Both the position numbers and the translations under genes were made by a program. A stretch of 64,000 bases of DNA from Flavobacterium rhamnosiphilum (lineage in GTDB: Bacteria; Bacteroidota; Bacteroidia; Flavobacteriales; Flavobacteriaceae), in assembly GCF_004349195.1 (NCBI RefSeq), contig NZ_SMLG01000014.1:1-64000 (forward strand). The letters are read 5' to 3'. Positions 8,372 through 16,507 of the stretch are shown here, piece after piece. The notes below the pieces were generated by a model that saw only the letters and a program-made list of their open reading frames with translations, did not search any database and was not told the DNA's origin. Position 1 is the stretch's first letter. Each line of letters starts with the position of its first letter.

Positions 8372-8723
8372 AATAAAAATTAAAAATGTTTTAATGTTTT
8401 TGAATTTCGAAATGGTTTTTGAATGAAAGGAAAAAAATAGGTTTTTACGGAGATGTCACCAATTCGATTGAAGATTTGATCTATCGAATATTTGCTAAAA
8501 AATGGTTGTCCCAAAGCTTCGGGATTGAATGTTCAACGGATACCCGCGTGCAATGTCATCAAGTCAAGAAATTTGAATGTGAATCTTTGTCAAAGTTTAA
8601 AACTTTGACAAAGATGAAATAGTTTTAAATCAATATTTTGGCTAAAGCCTTTCCCAAAATCAATTATTATTTATAAAACCCAATCTGTATGGTTTAGAAA
8701 TTCACGAGATGAAATAGCATCAA
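8372..8723. other. Intergenic remnant region between the SWIM gene and the AsmA-like gene
   Basis: This stretch holds no convincing gene. A 67-codon open frame at 8419-8622 has no recognisable motif, and its tail is simply the translation of palindrome family A. It also contains a degenerate copy of the TCCCGAAGCTTCGGGA palindrome at 8509-8524 (one mismatch) and a GGCTAAAGCC palindrome near 8640. It looks like decayed mobile or repeat DNA. Confidence 0.5.
8583..8615. repeat. Palindrome family A, copy 3
   Basis: The arms are identical to those of copy 1 (ATCTTTGTCAAAGTT and its complement), and the loop is TAA instead of CTA. It is not next to an obvious gene end, so a terminator role alone does not explain it. 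Confidence 0.85.
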
Positions 8724-11459
8724 CTAGTCAATTGTATCTTTCGTTTCTTCTAGTTCATCGGATTTTCTTCCAATTTTTATTTTAGGATTGTCTTTGTTTC
8801 CTGTGATAACTAATGGAACTCCGAAAATTCCTAAAGGCGGTAATCCCAATCGCATTTTGAGGTTGAGTTTTCCGTCGAGACTTGTTTTTCCTTCGATTCT
8901 TGGTCGGAAACCGGCAAATTTGAATTTGAAACGCTCGATAGTTATGATGTTGTTTTTTATCGAAGACTTTATATCCACTTTTGAAATTTCAGGATTTTTG
9001 ATTCCTTCGTGACTGGTTTTTTTACTTACGGCATTAAACATCTTCATGCCGTATAATTTTATATCTTTTATAGAAACGACACCGTTACCTACTAATGAAG
9101 GATATACGGGTTCCATCTTTCCATTTAATTTCCCCTTGAGCTTGTAGTCTAATGAAATGGTTCCTTGCGCTTTTTCGGCAGCACTTGCCATTTCTCTGAA
9201 AATTTTTATTTCGTTGTACGCTCTTTTAACATCAAAATCGCTGGCTTTTATCTCATATTCAAATTGGGCCTTTTTGGGCGTAATGCCTTTATACTTGGCA
9301 TTCATCGTAACGGCACAACCAATCAGATTGAAACCGGTATTTTGCATGTTTAATTTGCTATTTTTCATTTGGAGCGCTCCTTTGGCATCGTTGAGAGTCA
9401 GTCCATTGAAATTTACTTTTTGAGCATTGGCTTGGAATCGCAAATCGAAATTAGACGGAATCAGGATTACTCCTGTTTCTAGTTCTGATGGTGCAGCCGT
9501 TGTCGTTGCAGCCATTTTGGTGGTACTCGACATAAATTCATCGGCATTGACGTATTTAGAATTTAGCGTAAATGCACCTCTCAAAACACTGTTTTTGGAA
9601 GTTATGAAATTGAATACGTTTTGTAAATAGCCATTCATTTTAAAATCAGATTGACCATAAGCGGCCAAAAAGCGATTGAAAGTCATTTTATCCTGATTGA
9701 TTTTGAATATCCCTTCTTTTATAAGAAATGACTTTGGCAGGTATTCAGACGCTACAAGAATGTTTCGGAGTTCGAGTGTGCCTTTGTTATGCAGTTTGCT
9801 GTAGTTGCCTTTTTCGGCATCACTTTGTTTTCCTTTTAATGCTAAATCTGCTTTGATAGAGCCATCAATATCCAGTCCTTTTTGAGAGAAAACTTTGTAT
9901 ATTCTGCTGATGTCGAGCGTTCCTTTGGCTTTGATGTCATAGGTAAGATCGTCAAAATTATTCAAATCAGCTTCCACAAAAACCGGTTTTCCTTCGAAGG
10001 TAAATTGTGTTGGTTTTATTGTTACTTTCAGGTCGCTGAATGTTCCTTTTTGATTGGTTACTTTGGAAACAATGTTGATATTAGTAATTGGATTCGGATA
10101 GTATTTGGTTTTTAAATAGCCGTTTTTTAAATTTATAGTTGCATTTGTAACTGGAAAAATATGATTTTGTGAATCGTATTTTCCTTTTGCGGTTCCTTCC
10201 CCAGTAAGTATTCCTTTTAATTCTATATCAGGAATTCCAAGGGCACGATTGAGTTTTTCTAAATCAATTTTGGTGTTTAAAGTAGCTTCAATTTGGGGAT
10301 TATGTATTCCTTTTACATACAATTTCGTTTTCAAATAATCGGCAGCAATGTTCAAAGACAAATTCTTTGCATCAACAATCAAAAGATCAGGATTTAAGGA
10401 AGGAAGTTGAGTTGATAGATCCAAGTTTAGATTTGAAACAGGAAATTTACTCTTGTCATAATTTACAAAACCATCTCTTATTTTTAAATCCAGATTTAAA
10501 TTGGGTGCTTTCTTTTTGGAAGCAATATATTCTCCTTTTAAAGTCAGCAGTAAATCAGTTTTCCCTTTAAGTTCTGTTTTTTTGAGCCATGTAATATACT
10601 TTGGAGGAAAAGCCGTAAATAAATCTTCCAGATTACTATCAGTAGATTTAACAATGAAATCTATATTATAACCATCTTTTAGAAAGTCAAATTTTCCTTT
10701 GAAATCTACCGGTAATTTGTTGATTTTTAAATCATTTTGTTCAAATACAAAAGACAATGAATTGACATTTACTTTAGTGATTAAATCTCCATCTACTTTT
10801 TTGTTCATCAAGTAGGGCACATTTCCATAAATGATATTTAATCGATCGATTTTTGCTTTTGAATATAAGTCAAATACATCTTTGCTTAAATCTCCATTGC
10901 CAAGATAATTAAAACCCAAAGCATCAAAATGGATGTAGGTCGATTGATCGTCGTAAACAATTTGGCTGTTTTTTATTTCAATTTTTTCCAGTTTTAAAGC
11001 TGTTTCAGAGCTGTCACTTTTTTTTGTTTCCTTTGGGGCGATATATACATTATAGTTTGATTCCCCATTTTTGTTGACTTTTACATTTATAAAGGAATGG
11101 TTCAGGTAGATTTGGTCAATTTCAATGGTACTGCTAAAAATTAGGCTTGAGACATTTATACCAAACGAAACTTCTTTGGCTGTAATAAATTTTTCGTTTT
11201 TATATGGAGCAGAACCGTTGAGTTTAAAATCATTTAACGTAAGTGTTAAAGATGGGAAATGATAGAAAAAGGAAACCTTTGCATCCGAATAATTCAGTTC
11301 AGCATTTAATTTGGCATTAGCCGCTTTTTTGATTTCCTGCTCAATCCTTTCTGAAAAAATAAAAGGGGTTATGAACATCAAAGAAAGAATAACGACAATA
11401 GTAATTCCTATGTATTTTAATGTTTTAAGAGTAACTGCTTTAAGTTTATTGTTAGGCAT
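8724..11459 (-). CDS. AsmA-like family protein
   Basis: This 911-aa protein (from the preferred ATG) has one N-terminal transmembrane segment (YIGITIVVILSLMFITPFIF), followed by a long beta-rich periplasmic region typical of AsmA/TamB-like bridge proteins, which are linked to lipid transport between membranes and outer-membrane assembly. The C-terminal part has the recurring pattern of an AsmA C-terminal domain (FKFAGFRPRIEGKTSLDGKL region). The frame is open to a TTG at 11507, but a TACATTTG promoter box at 11505-11512 overlaps that TTG, so the ATG at 11459 (MPNNKLKAV) is preferred. The protein stands alone on its strand, about 100 bases after endonuclease III. The exact substrate is unknown. 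Confidence 0.8.
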   Translation of the reverse strand: MPNNKLKAVTLKTLKYIGITIVVILSLMFITPFIFSERIEQEIKKAANAKLNAELNYSDAKVSFFYHFPSLTLTLNDFKLNGSAPYKNEKFITAKEVSFGINVSSLIFSSTIEIDQIYLNHSFINVKVNKNGESNYNVYIAPKETKKSDSSETALKLEKIEIKNSQIVYDDQSTYIHFDALGFNYLGNGDLSKDVFDLYSKAKIDRLNIIYGNVPYLMNKKVDGDLITKVNVNSLSFVFEQNDLKINKLPVDFKGKFDFLKDGYNIDFIVKSTDSNLEDLFTAFPPKYITWLKKTELKGKTDLLLTLKGEYIASKKKAPNLNLDLKIRDGFVNYDKSKFPVSNLNLDLSTQLPSLNPDLLIVDAKNLSLNIAADYLKTKLYVKGIHNPQIEATLNTKIDLEKLNRALGIPDIELKGILTGEGTAKGKYDSQNHIFPVTNATINLKNGYLKTKYYPNPITNINIVSKVTNQKGTFSDLKVTIKPTQFTFEGKPVFVEADLNNFDDLTYDIKAKGTLDISRIYKVFSQKGLDIDGSIKADLALKGKQSDAEKGNYSKLHNKGTLELRNILVASEYLPKSFLIKEGIFKINQDKMTFNRFLAAYGQSDFKMNGYLQNVFNFITSKNSVLRGAFTLNSKYVNADEFMSSTTKMAATTTAAPSELETGVILIPSNFDLRFQANAQKVNFNGLTLNDAKGALQMKNSKLNMQNTGFNLIGCAVTMNAKYKGITPKKAQFEYEIKASDFDVKRAYNEIKIFREMASAAEKAQGTISLDYKLKGKLNGKMEPVYPSLVGNGVVSIKDIKLYGMKMFNAVSKKTSHEGIKNPEISKVDIKSSIKNNIITIERFKFKFAGFRPRIEGKTSLDGKLNLKMRLGLPPLGIFGVPLVITGNKDNPKIKIGRKSDELEETKDTID

Positions 11460-11504
11460 GAGTAAATCCTTTTTGGGAATTATTTGATTAAATAAAATAA
11501 GGGG

Positions 11505-11512
11505 CAAATGTA
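11505..11512 (-). promoter_or_regulatory. -7 promoter element of the AsmA-like gene
   Basis: On the minus strand this reads TACATTTG. It lies about 45 bases upstream of the ATG at 11459 and overlaps the alternative TTG start, which argues against that start. The -33 TTG is not clear. Confidence 0.45.
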
Positions 11513-11558
11513 CTCAAAAAGCAACTGATAATTTGGGGAAACAGATTGGTTTTTTAGA

Positions 11559-12200
11559 CTATTTTAAATTTCTATAATACTCACAAATCGAGTTAATAGG
11601 ACATTCAGGGCACTTGGGTTGAGGCCGACAAATTTCTCTTCCCAAAAATGAAATTGCCATCCCGATTTCGCCCCAGATTTCTTTTGGTAACACTTGCATG
11701 AGTTGCTTTTCGGCTTTAATGCCATCTTTGGATTCTGTGATTAATCCTATTCTTGGAGCAACCCTTATGACATGCAAATCGGCGATGATTCCTTCTGCAG
11801 GAACTTTAGCTTCGCGAAGGATTACATTTGCTGATTTTCGTCCGATGCCTTTTAATGCCACTAAACCGTCCATAGCGAGCGGAATATTTTCGTTTTTTTT
11901 GATTGTTTTCGCGATTTCCAGAAGCCAGTTGGCTTTGGTTCCAAAATTCCGGACTTTGGAGATATAGGGAAATAATGTCTCCACATTTGAAACAGACAGG
12001 CTTTCCATATTTGGGTACACTTCAAATAGAGCAGGGGCAATTTTATTGATATTAGCATCAGAATCTTGTGCAGATAAAACAACCATCATCAAAAGCTGGT
12101 ATAAATTATGGTAGTCCAACGGATGTTTTCTTCCTTTGTACTTCGTTAGAATTGGTTCTAATTTCTTAGCCCAATCGTTTGAATTTCCAAATAAATCCAT
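11559..12200 (-). CDS. nth: Endonuclease III-like DNA glycosylase
   Basis: This 213-aa base-excision repair enzyme would remove oxidised pyrimidines and nick the abasic site. The helix-hairpin-helix LVALKGIGRKSANVIL contains the catalytic lysine K122; the catalytic aspartate is D141 in ADLHVIRV, and Q45 lies in the usual SAQ motif. A C-terminal 4Fe-4S cluster motif is present as C191, C197, C200 and C206. Its first spacing is five residues, one shorter than the six of E. coli Nth, and ADLHV replaces VDTHV, so this belongs to a divergent branch. It starts 4 bases after the msrB stop, so the two are probably co-transcribed as an oxidative-damage pair. Confidence 0.85.
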   Translation of the reverse strand: MDLFGNSNDWAKKLEPILTKYKGRKHPLDYHNLYQLLMMVVLSAQDSDANINKIAPALFEVYPNMESLSVSNVETLFPYISKVRNFGTKANWLLEIAKTIKKNENIPLAMDGLVALKGIGRKSANVILREAKVPAEGIIADLHVIRVAPRIGLITESKDGIKAEKQLMQVLPKEIWGEIGMAISFLGREICRPQPKCPECPINSICEYYRNLK

Positions 12201-12204
12201 AGTA

Positions 12205-12594
12205 TCATTCTTTAAAATCTACAGATAAGGAATTCACACAATAGCGTTGCCCAGTTTTGGTAGGTCCGTCTTCAAATACATGACCCAAATGACTGCCGCA
12301 ATTGGCACATAAGATTTCAGTGCGTTTCATGCCATGTGTAACATCCGAAATATATTGTACTTTTCCAGGAATGGACTCATCAAAAGAGGGCCAACCACAA
12401 TGCGCATCAAACTTAGAGTTGCTTTCAAACAAAGGCTCTCCGCAGGCGCCACAACAATAGGTTCCTTTTTCAAAATTCAAGTTGTATTTTCCCGTGTGTG
12501 GATATTCGGTTCCTTTCTGGCGAAGAATTCGGTAGCGTTCTTCTCCTAATTGTTCCTTCCATTCTTGTTCGGTTTTTTCTACAGGATATTTCAT
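12205..12594 (-). CDS. msrB: Peptide methionine-R-sulfoxide reductase MsrB
   Basis: This 129-aa enzyme reduces methionine-R-sulfoxide in damaged proteins. The catalytic cysteine C119 is in RYCVNS, and the structural zinc is held by C48/C51 and C96/C99 in two CxxC motifs. The conserved HCGWPSF and HLGHVFxDGP blocks are present. No signal peptide is visible, so it acts in the cytoplasm. It is the first gene of a likely two-gene unit with nth, both repairing oxidative damage. The ATG at 12594 gives the usual length. Confidence 0.95.
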   Translation of the reverse strand: MKYPVEKTEQEWKEQLGEERYRILRQKGTEYPHTGKYNLNFEKGTYCCGACGEPLFESNSKFDAHCGWPSFDESIPGKVQYISDVTHGMKRTEILCANCGSHLGHVFEDGPTKTGQRYCVNSLSVDFKE

Positions 12595-12683
12595 GATTTA
12601 TTAATTTTATTAAAAAATTATTATTCTTTATTTTTTAACTCTTACTGCAAGATTATAAAAGTTTTTATTTCATTGTAATTCAA

Positions 12684-13550
12684 TTACTTATCGTGAATGA
12701 ATTGAACTGTTTTTTCAATTACTTTATGGTTGCCAAGGATTTTTCGATGTCCTAATCCGTCCGTTAATAATAACTCCCCATTTTGTAAGTATTTATGAAT
12801 GTGTATTCCAGCTGTCACAGGAACTTCAGGGTCATTATTATCATGGATGACTAAAACGGGAATAGCCGTTTCTTTCGCAGCCAAATAAGCAGAATAACTG
12901 TTCATATCTTCCTTGTATTTTTTTTCGAAATGCAAACGCAAACGGGTGCTTATATTTGGTTTCAATTCTAATTTTGCCACAAAATCATCCATAATATCTT
13001 GAACGATATCGCCACTGCCAATAATAACGGCATGATTTACCTTAAGCCCTTTTTTTATGGCATTCAAAACGGACATTCCGCCTAATGAATGACCAACTGC
13101 AGCTTCGAAAGGACCAAACTGTTTGTCTATTTCTAAAATAGTGGCAATAAAATCGACCATAATAGTCGTTTTTCCGGGAGATTTTCCGTGTGCCGGTGCA
13201 TCAAAACTAACGGTGGAATAACCTGTTTTTATCAATTCATCGGCTATTTTGAATAACTGCGTTCCGCGTCCAGACCAACCATGAACCAGTAAAATTTTCT
13301 TCTCACTTTTTCCATATTGATATAAAACAACCTCTTTGTCAATTGCCGGAATGGTGATTAATTTTTGGATGCTATTATGATCCATTTCCAATTCTCTTTT
13401 TGGAATTTTATGTTTTATAGGTGTTGTAAATAATTTCGCAGCAAATTGAGTCACTAATTTCGGTGAAATAAAAGAGATAAGTTTACTGGTTAGGATTATA
13501 AATCTAGGAATTTCTAATGATTGTGTATGAATAGAAGTCTTTTTTGTCAT
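12684..13550 (-). CDS. Alpha/beta hydrolase
   Basis: This 288-aa protein has a serine hydrolase fold. The oxyanion-region HGW is near residue 90, the nucleophile S155 is in GHSLGG, the likely acid is D240 (or D237) in HDNNDPEVP, and H268 is in GLGHRKIL. It has no clear signal peptide, although the N-terminal 45 residues contain a hydrophobic patch. The substrate could be an ester, lipid or peptide; the sequence gives no reason to choose. It is a single-gene unit on the minus strand, divergent from glgA. Confidence 0.8.
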   Translation of the reverse strand: MTKKTSIHTQSLEIPRFIILTSKLISFISPKLVTQFAAKLFTTPIKHKIPKRELEMDHNSIQKLITIPAIDKEVVLYQYGKSEKKILLVHGWSGRGTQLFKIADELIKTGYSTVSFDAPAHGKSPGKTTIMVDFIATILEIDKQFGPFEAAVGHSLGGMSVLNAIKKGLKVNHAVIIGSGDIVQDIMDDFVAKLELKPNISTRLRLHFEKKYKEDMNSYSAYLAAKETAIPVLVIHDNNDPEVPVTAGIHIHKYLQNGELLLTDGLGHRKILGNHKVIEKTVQFIHDK

Positions 13551-13737
13551 TTCAATAAATTTTCAACCGAGTTATTATTTTATATATTTTTCACTAAATT
13601 TAGAAAAACATAAAAGTAGTATATTTTATAAAAATTTAATGAATTAATAGCATTTACTTAAAATCTGCAAAGGGAAATATCAAAGAATAAACTGTAGTAT
13701 TGTTAAGTAATAATTTAAAAATAATAAAATTTCATAA

Positions 13738-15159
13738 ATGGAAATATTTCATATTAGTGCAGAATGTTATCCTGTAGCAAAAGTGGGGGGATTAGCTGAT
13801 GTTGTAGGGGCTTTACCCAAATATCAGAATAGTGCAGGTCATCAGGTGAGAGTTGTGATGCCTTGTTATGACACAAAATTCAGAAAGAAAAATGAGTTTG
13901 AATGCGTGCATTGGGGACATGTAAAATTGGGGAGTTTTAATTTCCCTTTTAACATTCTAAAAGAGAAAACAGACAAGTTGGAATTTGAACTGTATTTGGT
14001 AGAAATTCCGGAGCTATTTGATAGAAAAGAAGTGTATGGCTATGAAGATGATATTGAGCGTTTTTTGTCTTTCCAGATCGCCACATTAGATTGGATGATA
14101 GGGAGAAATGAAGTTCCTGATGTTATTAATTGTCATGATCATCATACCGGTTTGATTCCTTTTATGATGTTGTATTGTCACGAATATGAAAAATTGCGAA
14201 ATACGCCTTCTATGATTACCATTCATAATGGTTTGTATCAAGGGCAGTTTGGTTTTGATAAATTGTATTACTTGCCAAAGTTTGATTTATCGCATGTGAA
14301 AGTTTTAGAATGGGACAATTATATCAATTCGCTTGCCGTAGGAATTAAATGTGCTTGGGCAGTGACGACCGTTTCTCCAAATTATCTGAATGAGATAAAT
14401 TATTCTGCTAATGGACTGGAATCCTTATTTAATTTGGTGCGATACAAGTCAAAAGGAATTTTGAATGGTATCGATATTGAAGTTTGGGATCCGGCTAAAG
14501 ATGCTATGCTGTCAACCAATTATTCTATCAAGAATTTCGAGAAAGGGAAACAGGAAAATAAAGAAAAATTGTGTAACCTTTTTAATTTAGATCCAACAAA
14601 ACCACTTTTTAGTTTTATAGGTAGATTATTGGAAGAAAAAGGAGGCGATTTATTGCCTCACGCTTCAGCACTTGCTTTATCTGAAAATTATCAACAAATT
14701 AATATTTTAATTTTAGGCTCAGGAAATACACTGATTGAAAATCAATTGAATGGCTTGTTGTCTGATTATAAAGGCAACTACAATACTTTTATTGGATACA
14801 ATGAAGAGTTAGCCCATTTGATTTATGCAGGTTCTGATTTTTTATTAATGCCATCAAGAGTTGAGCCTTGTGGTTTGAACCAAATGTATTCCTTACGGTA
14901 TGGCACCATTCCTATTGTGAGAAGAACCGGTGGATTGAAAGATACTGTTATTGATTTTGGTGACAATGGAAACGGAATTTGCCATGATCAGGCAAGTGTT
15001 GCTGACATTTGTTATTCGATTCAAAGAGCAGTGGATTTATACCAAGACAGAAAAAAGCTAAATGAAATTAGAAAAATAGGAATGAGTACAGATCATTCTT
15101 GGAGTAGTGTCTGCCAAGAATACATAGACATATATAATTTAATCATTAATAAAAAATGA
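13738..15159 (+). CDS. glgA: Glycogen synthase (GT5)
   Basis: This 473-aa enzyme transfers glucose from ADP-glucose to growing alpha-1,4-glucan. The N-terminal KVGGLADVVGALPK (about residues 15-28) is the ADP-glucose-binding signature. The C-terminal GT-B domain has GRLLEEKGGDLL and the catalytic SRVEPCGLNQMYSLRYGTIP block. It is the first gene of the glycogen cluster and overlaps glgC by an ATGA junction, so translation is coupled. I found no good TAnnTTTG promoter directly upstream. Confidence 0.95.
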   Translation: MEIFHISAECYPVAKVGGLADVVGALPKYQNSAGHQVRVVMPCYDTKFRKKNEFECVHWGHVKLGSFNFPFNILKEKTDKLEFELYLVEIPELFDRKEVYGYEDDIERFLSFQIATLDWMIGRNEVPDVINCHDHHTGLIPFMMLYCHEYEKLRNTPSMITIHNGLYQGQFGFDKLYYLPKFDLSHVKVLEWDNYINSLAVGIKCAWAVTTVSPNYLNEINYSANGLESLFNLVRYKSKGILNGIDIEVWDPAKDAMLSTNYSIKNFEKGKQENKEKLCNLFNLDPTKPLFSFIGRLLEEKGGDLLPHASALALSENYQQINILILGSGNTLIENQLNGLLSDYKGNYNTFIGYNEELAHLIYAGSDFLLMPSRVEPCGLNQMYSLRYGTIPIVRRTGGLKDTVIDFGDNGNGICHDQASVADICYSIQRAVDLYQDRKKLNEIRKIGMSTDHSWSSVCQEYIDIYNLIINKK

Positions 15160-16436
15160 AAGCTAAAAAGAAAAATGTTATTGCAATTATTTTAGGAGGT
15201 GGACAAGGATCCAGATTATACCCGTTAACAGAAACAAGATCTAAACCAGCTGTACCAATAGGAGGAAAATACAGATTAGTTGATATTCCAATTTCAAATT
15301 GTATGAATTCGGATATTTATAGAATGTTTGTATTGACTCAATTTAATTCAGCTTCCTTAAATGCCCACATAAAAAACACCTATAACTTTAGTATTTTTAG
15401 CCATGCCTTCGTTGATATTCTTGCCGCAGAGCAAACTCCGGATAATCCAACTTGGTTTCAAGGAACTGCGGATGCCGTAAGACAATGTATGCCCCATTTT
15501 TTGAATCATGATTTTGATTATGCATTGATTCTTTCAGGAGATCAATTGTATCAAATGGATTTTAACGATATGTTAGAGGAGCATATTAAAAATGAAGCTG
15601 ATATCACGATCGCAACTTTGCCAGTAAATGCGAAAGATGCACCTGAATTTGGAATATTAAAAACAAACTCCGAAAGTTGTATCGAGTCCTTTATTGAAAA
15701 ACCAGCAAAGGAATTGTTATCAGATTGGGAATCGGATGTGAGTGAGCAAATGAAGAACGAAGGAAAGCATTATTTGGCTTCAATGGGAATCTACATCTTC
15801 AACAAAAAACTGTTGGTAGAGATCATGTCAAATAAAGAAACTAAAGATTTTGGTAAAGAAATTATTCCACAAGCTGTAGGTCATAAAAAAATATTAAGCT
15901 ACCAATATGAAGGATATTGGACAGATATTGGTAATATAGATTCCTTTTTTGAAGCTAATATTGGATTAACGGAAGACTTGCCAAAATTTAATTTATTCGA
16001 TGACAACAATAAAATTTACACAAGGCCAAGATTGTTGCCTCCATCAAAATTCCAAAAAACATTGGTTGATAGATCGTTAATTTCCGAAGGTTGCATTTTG
16101 AATGCCAAAGAAATAAACCATTCCGTAATTGGTATTCGATCCAGAATAGGGGAAGGAACCATAATTCAGAATTGTTATGTAATGGGGAATGATTTCTATC
16201 AGAATATTGATGATATGAATGAAGATCTTAAAAACGACAGACAATTGGTAGGAATTGGTGAAAGATGTTTTATAAACAATGCTATAGTAGATAAGAATTG
16301 TAGGATTGGTAATGATGCTTATATCAATGGAGGAAATCATTTAGAAGATTTTTCTAATGAATTGTATGCCATAAAAGATGGAATTGTTGTCATTAAAAAA
16401 GGAGCAGTTATACCGGATAATTACATCATAAAGTAA
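15156..16436 (+). CDS. glgC: Glucose-1-phosphate adenylyltransferase
   Basis: This 426-aa enzyme makes ADP-glucose from ATP and glucose-1-phosphate, the committed step of glycogen synthesis. The N-terminal nucleotidyltransferase signature GGGQGSRLYPLTETRSKPAVPIGG carries the regulatory and phosphate-binding arginine/lysine residues. SGDQLYQMD and the EKP motif follow, and the C-terminus is a left-handed beta-helix with hexapeptide repeats. The ATG overlaps the glgA stop. The length and motifs are standard. Confidence 0.95.
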   Translation: MKAKKKNVIAIILGGGQGSRLYPLTETRSKPAVPIGGKYRLVDIPISNCMNSDIYRMFVLTQFNSASLNAHIKNTYNFSIFSHAFVDILAAEQTPDNPTWFQGTADAVRQCMPHFLNHDFDYALILSGDQLYQMDFNDMLEEHIKNEADITIATLPVNAKDAPEFGILKTNSESCIESFIEKPAKELLSDWESDVSEQMKNEGKHYLASMGIYIFNKKLLVEIMSNKETKDFGKEIIPQAVGHKKILSYQYEGYWTDIGNIDSFFEANIGLTEDLPKFNLFDDNNKIYTRPRLLPPSKFQKTLVDRSLISEGCILNAKEINHSVIGIRSRIGEGTIIQNCYVMGNDFYQNIDDMNEDLKNDRQLVGIGERCFINNAIVDKNCRIGNDAYINGGNHLEDFSNELYAIKDGIVVIKKGAVIPDNYIIK

Positions 16437-16507
16437 ATTTATAAACTGTTTTTTCTTAAAAATAATATTCTATTCTTTTTCTAAAAATAGAATTATACAA
16501 TTGTTAT

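Noticed and set aside
8419..8622. 67-codon open frame downstream of the SWIM gene promoter region
   Set aside because: No motif, and its last 13 codons are the translation of a palindromic repeat that occurs elsewhere; treated as intergenic remnant.
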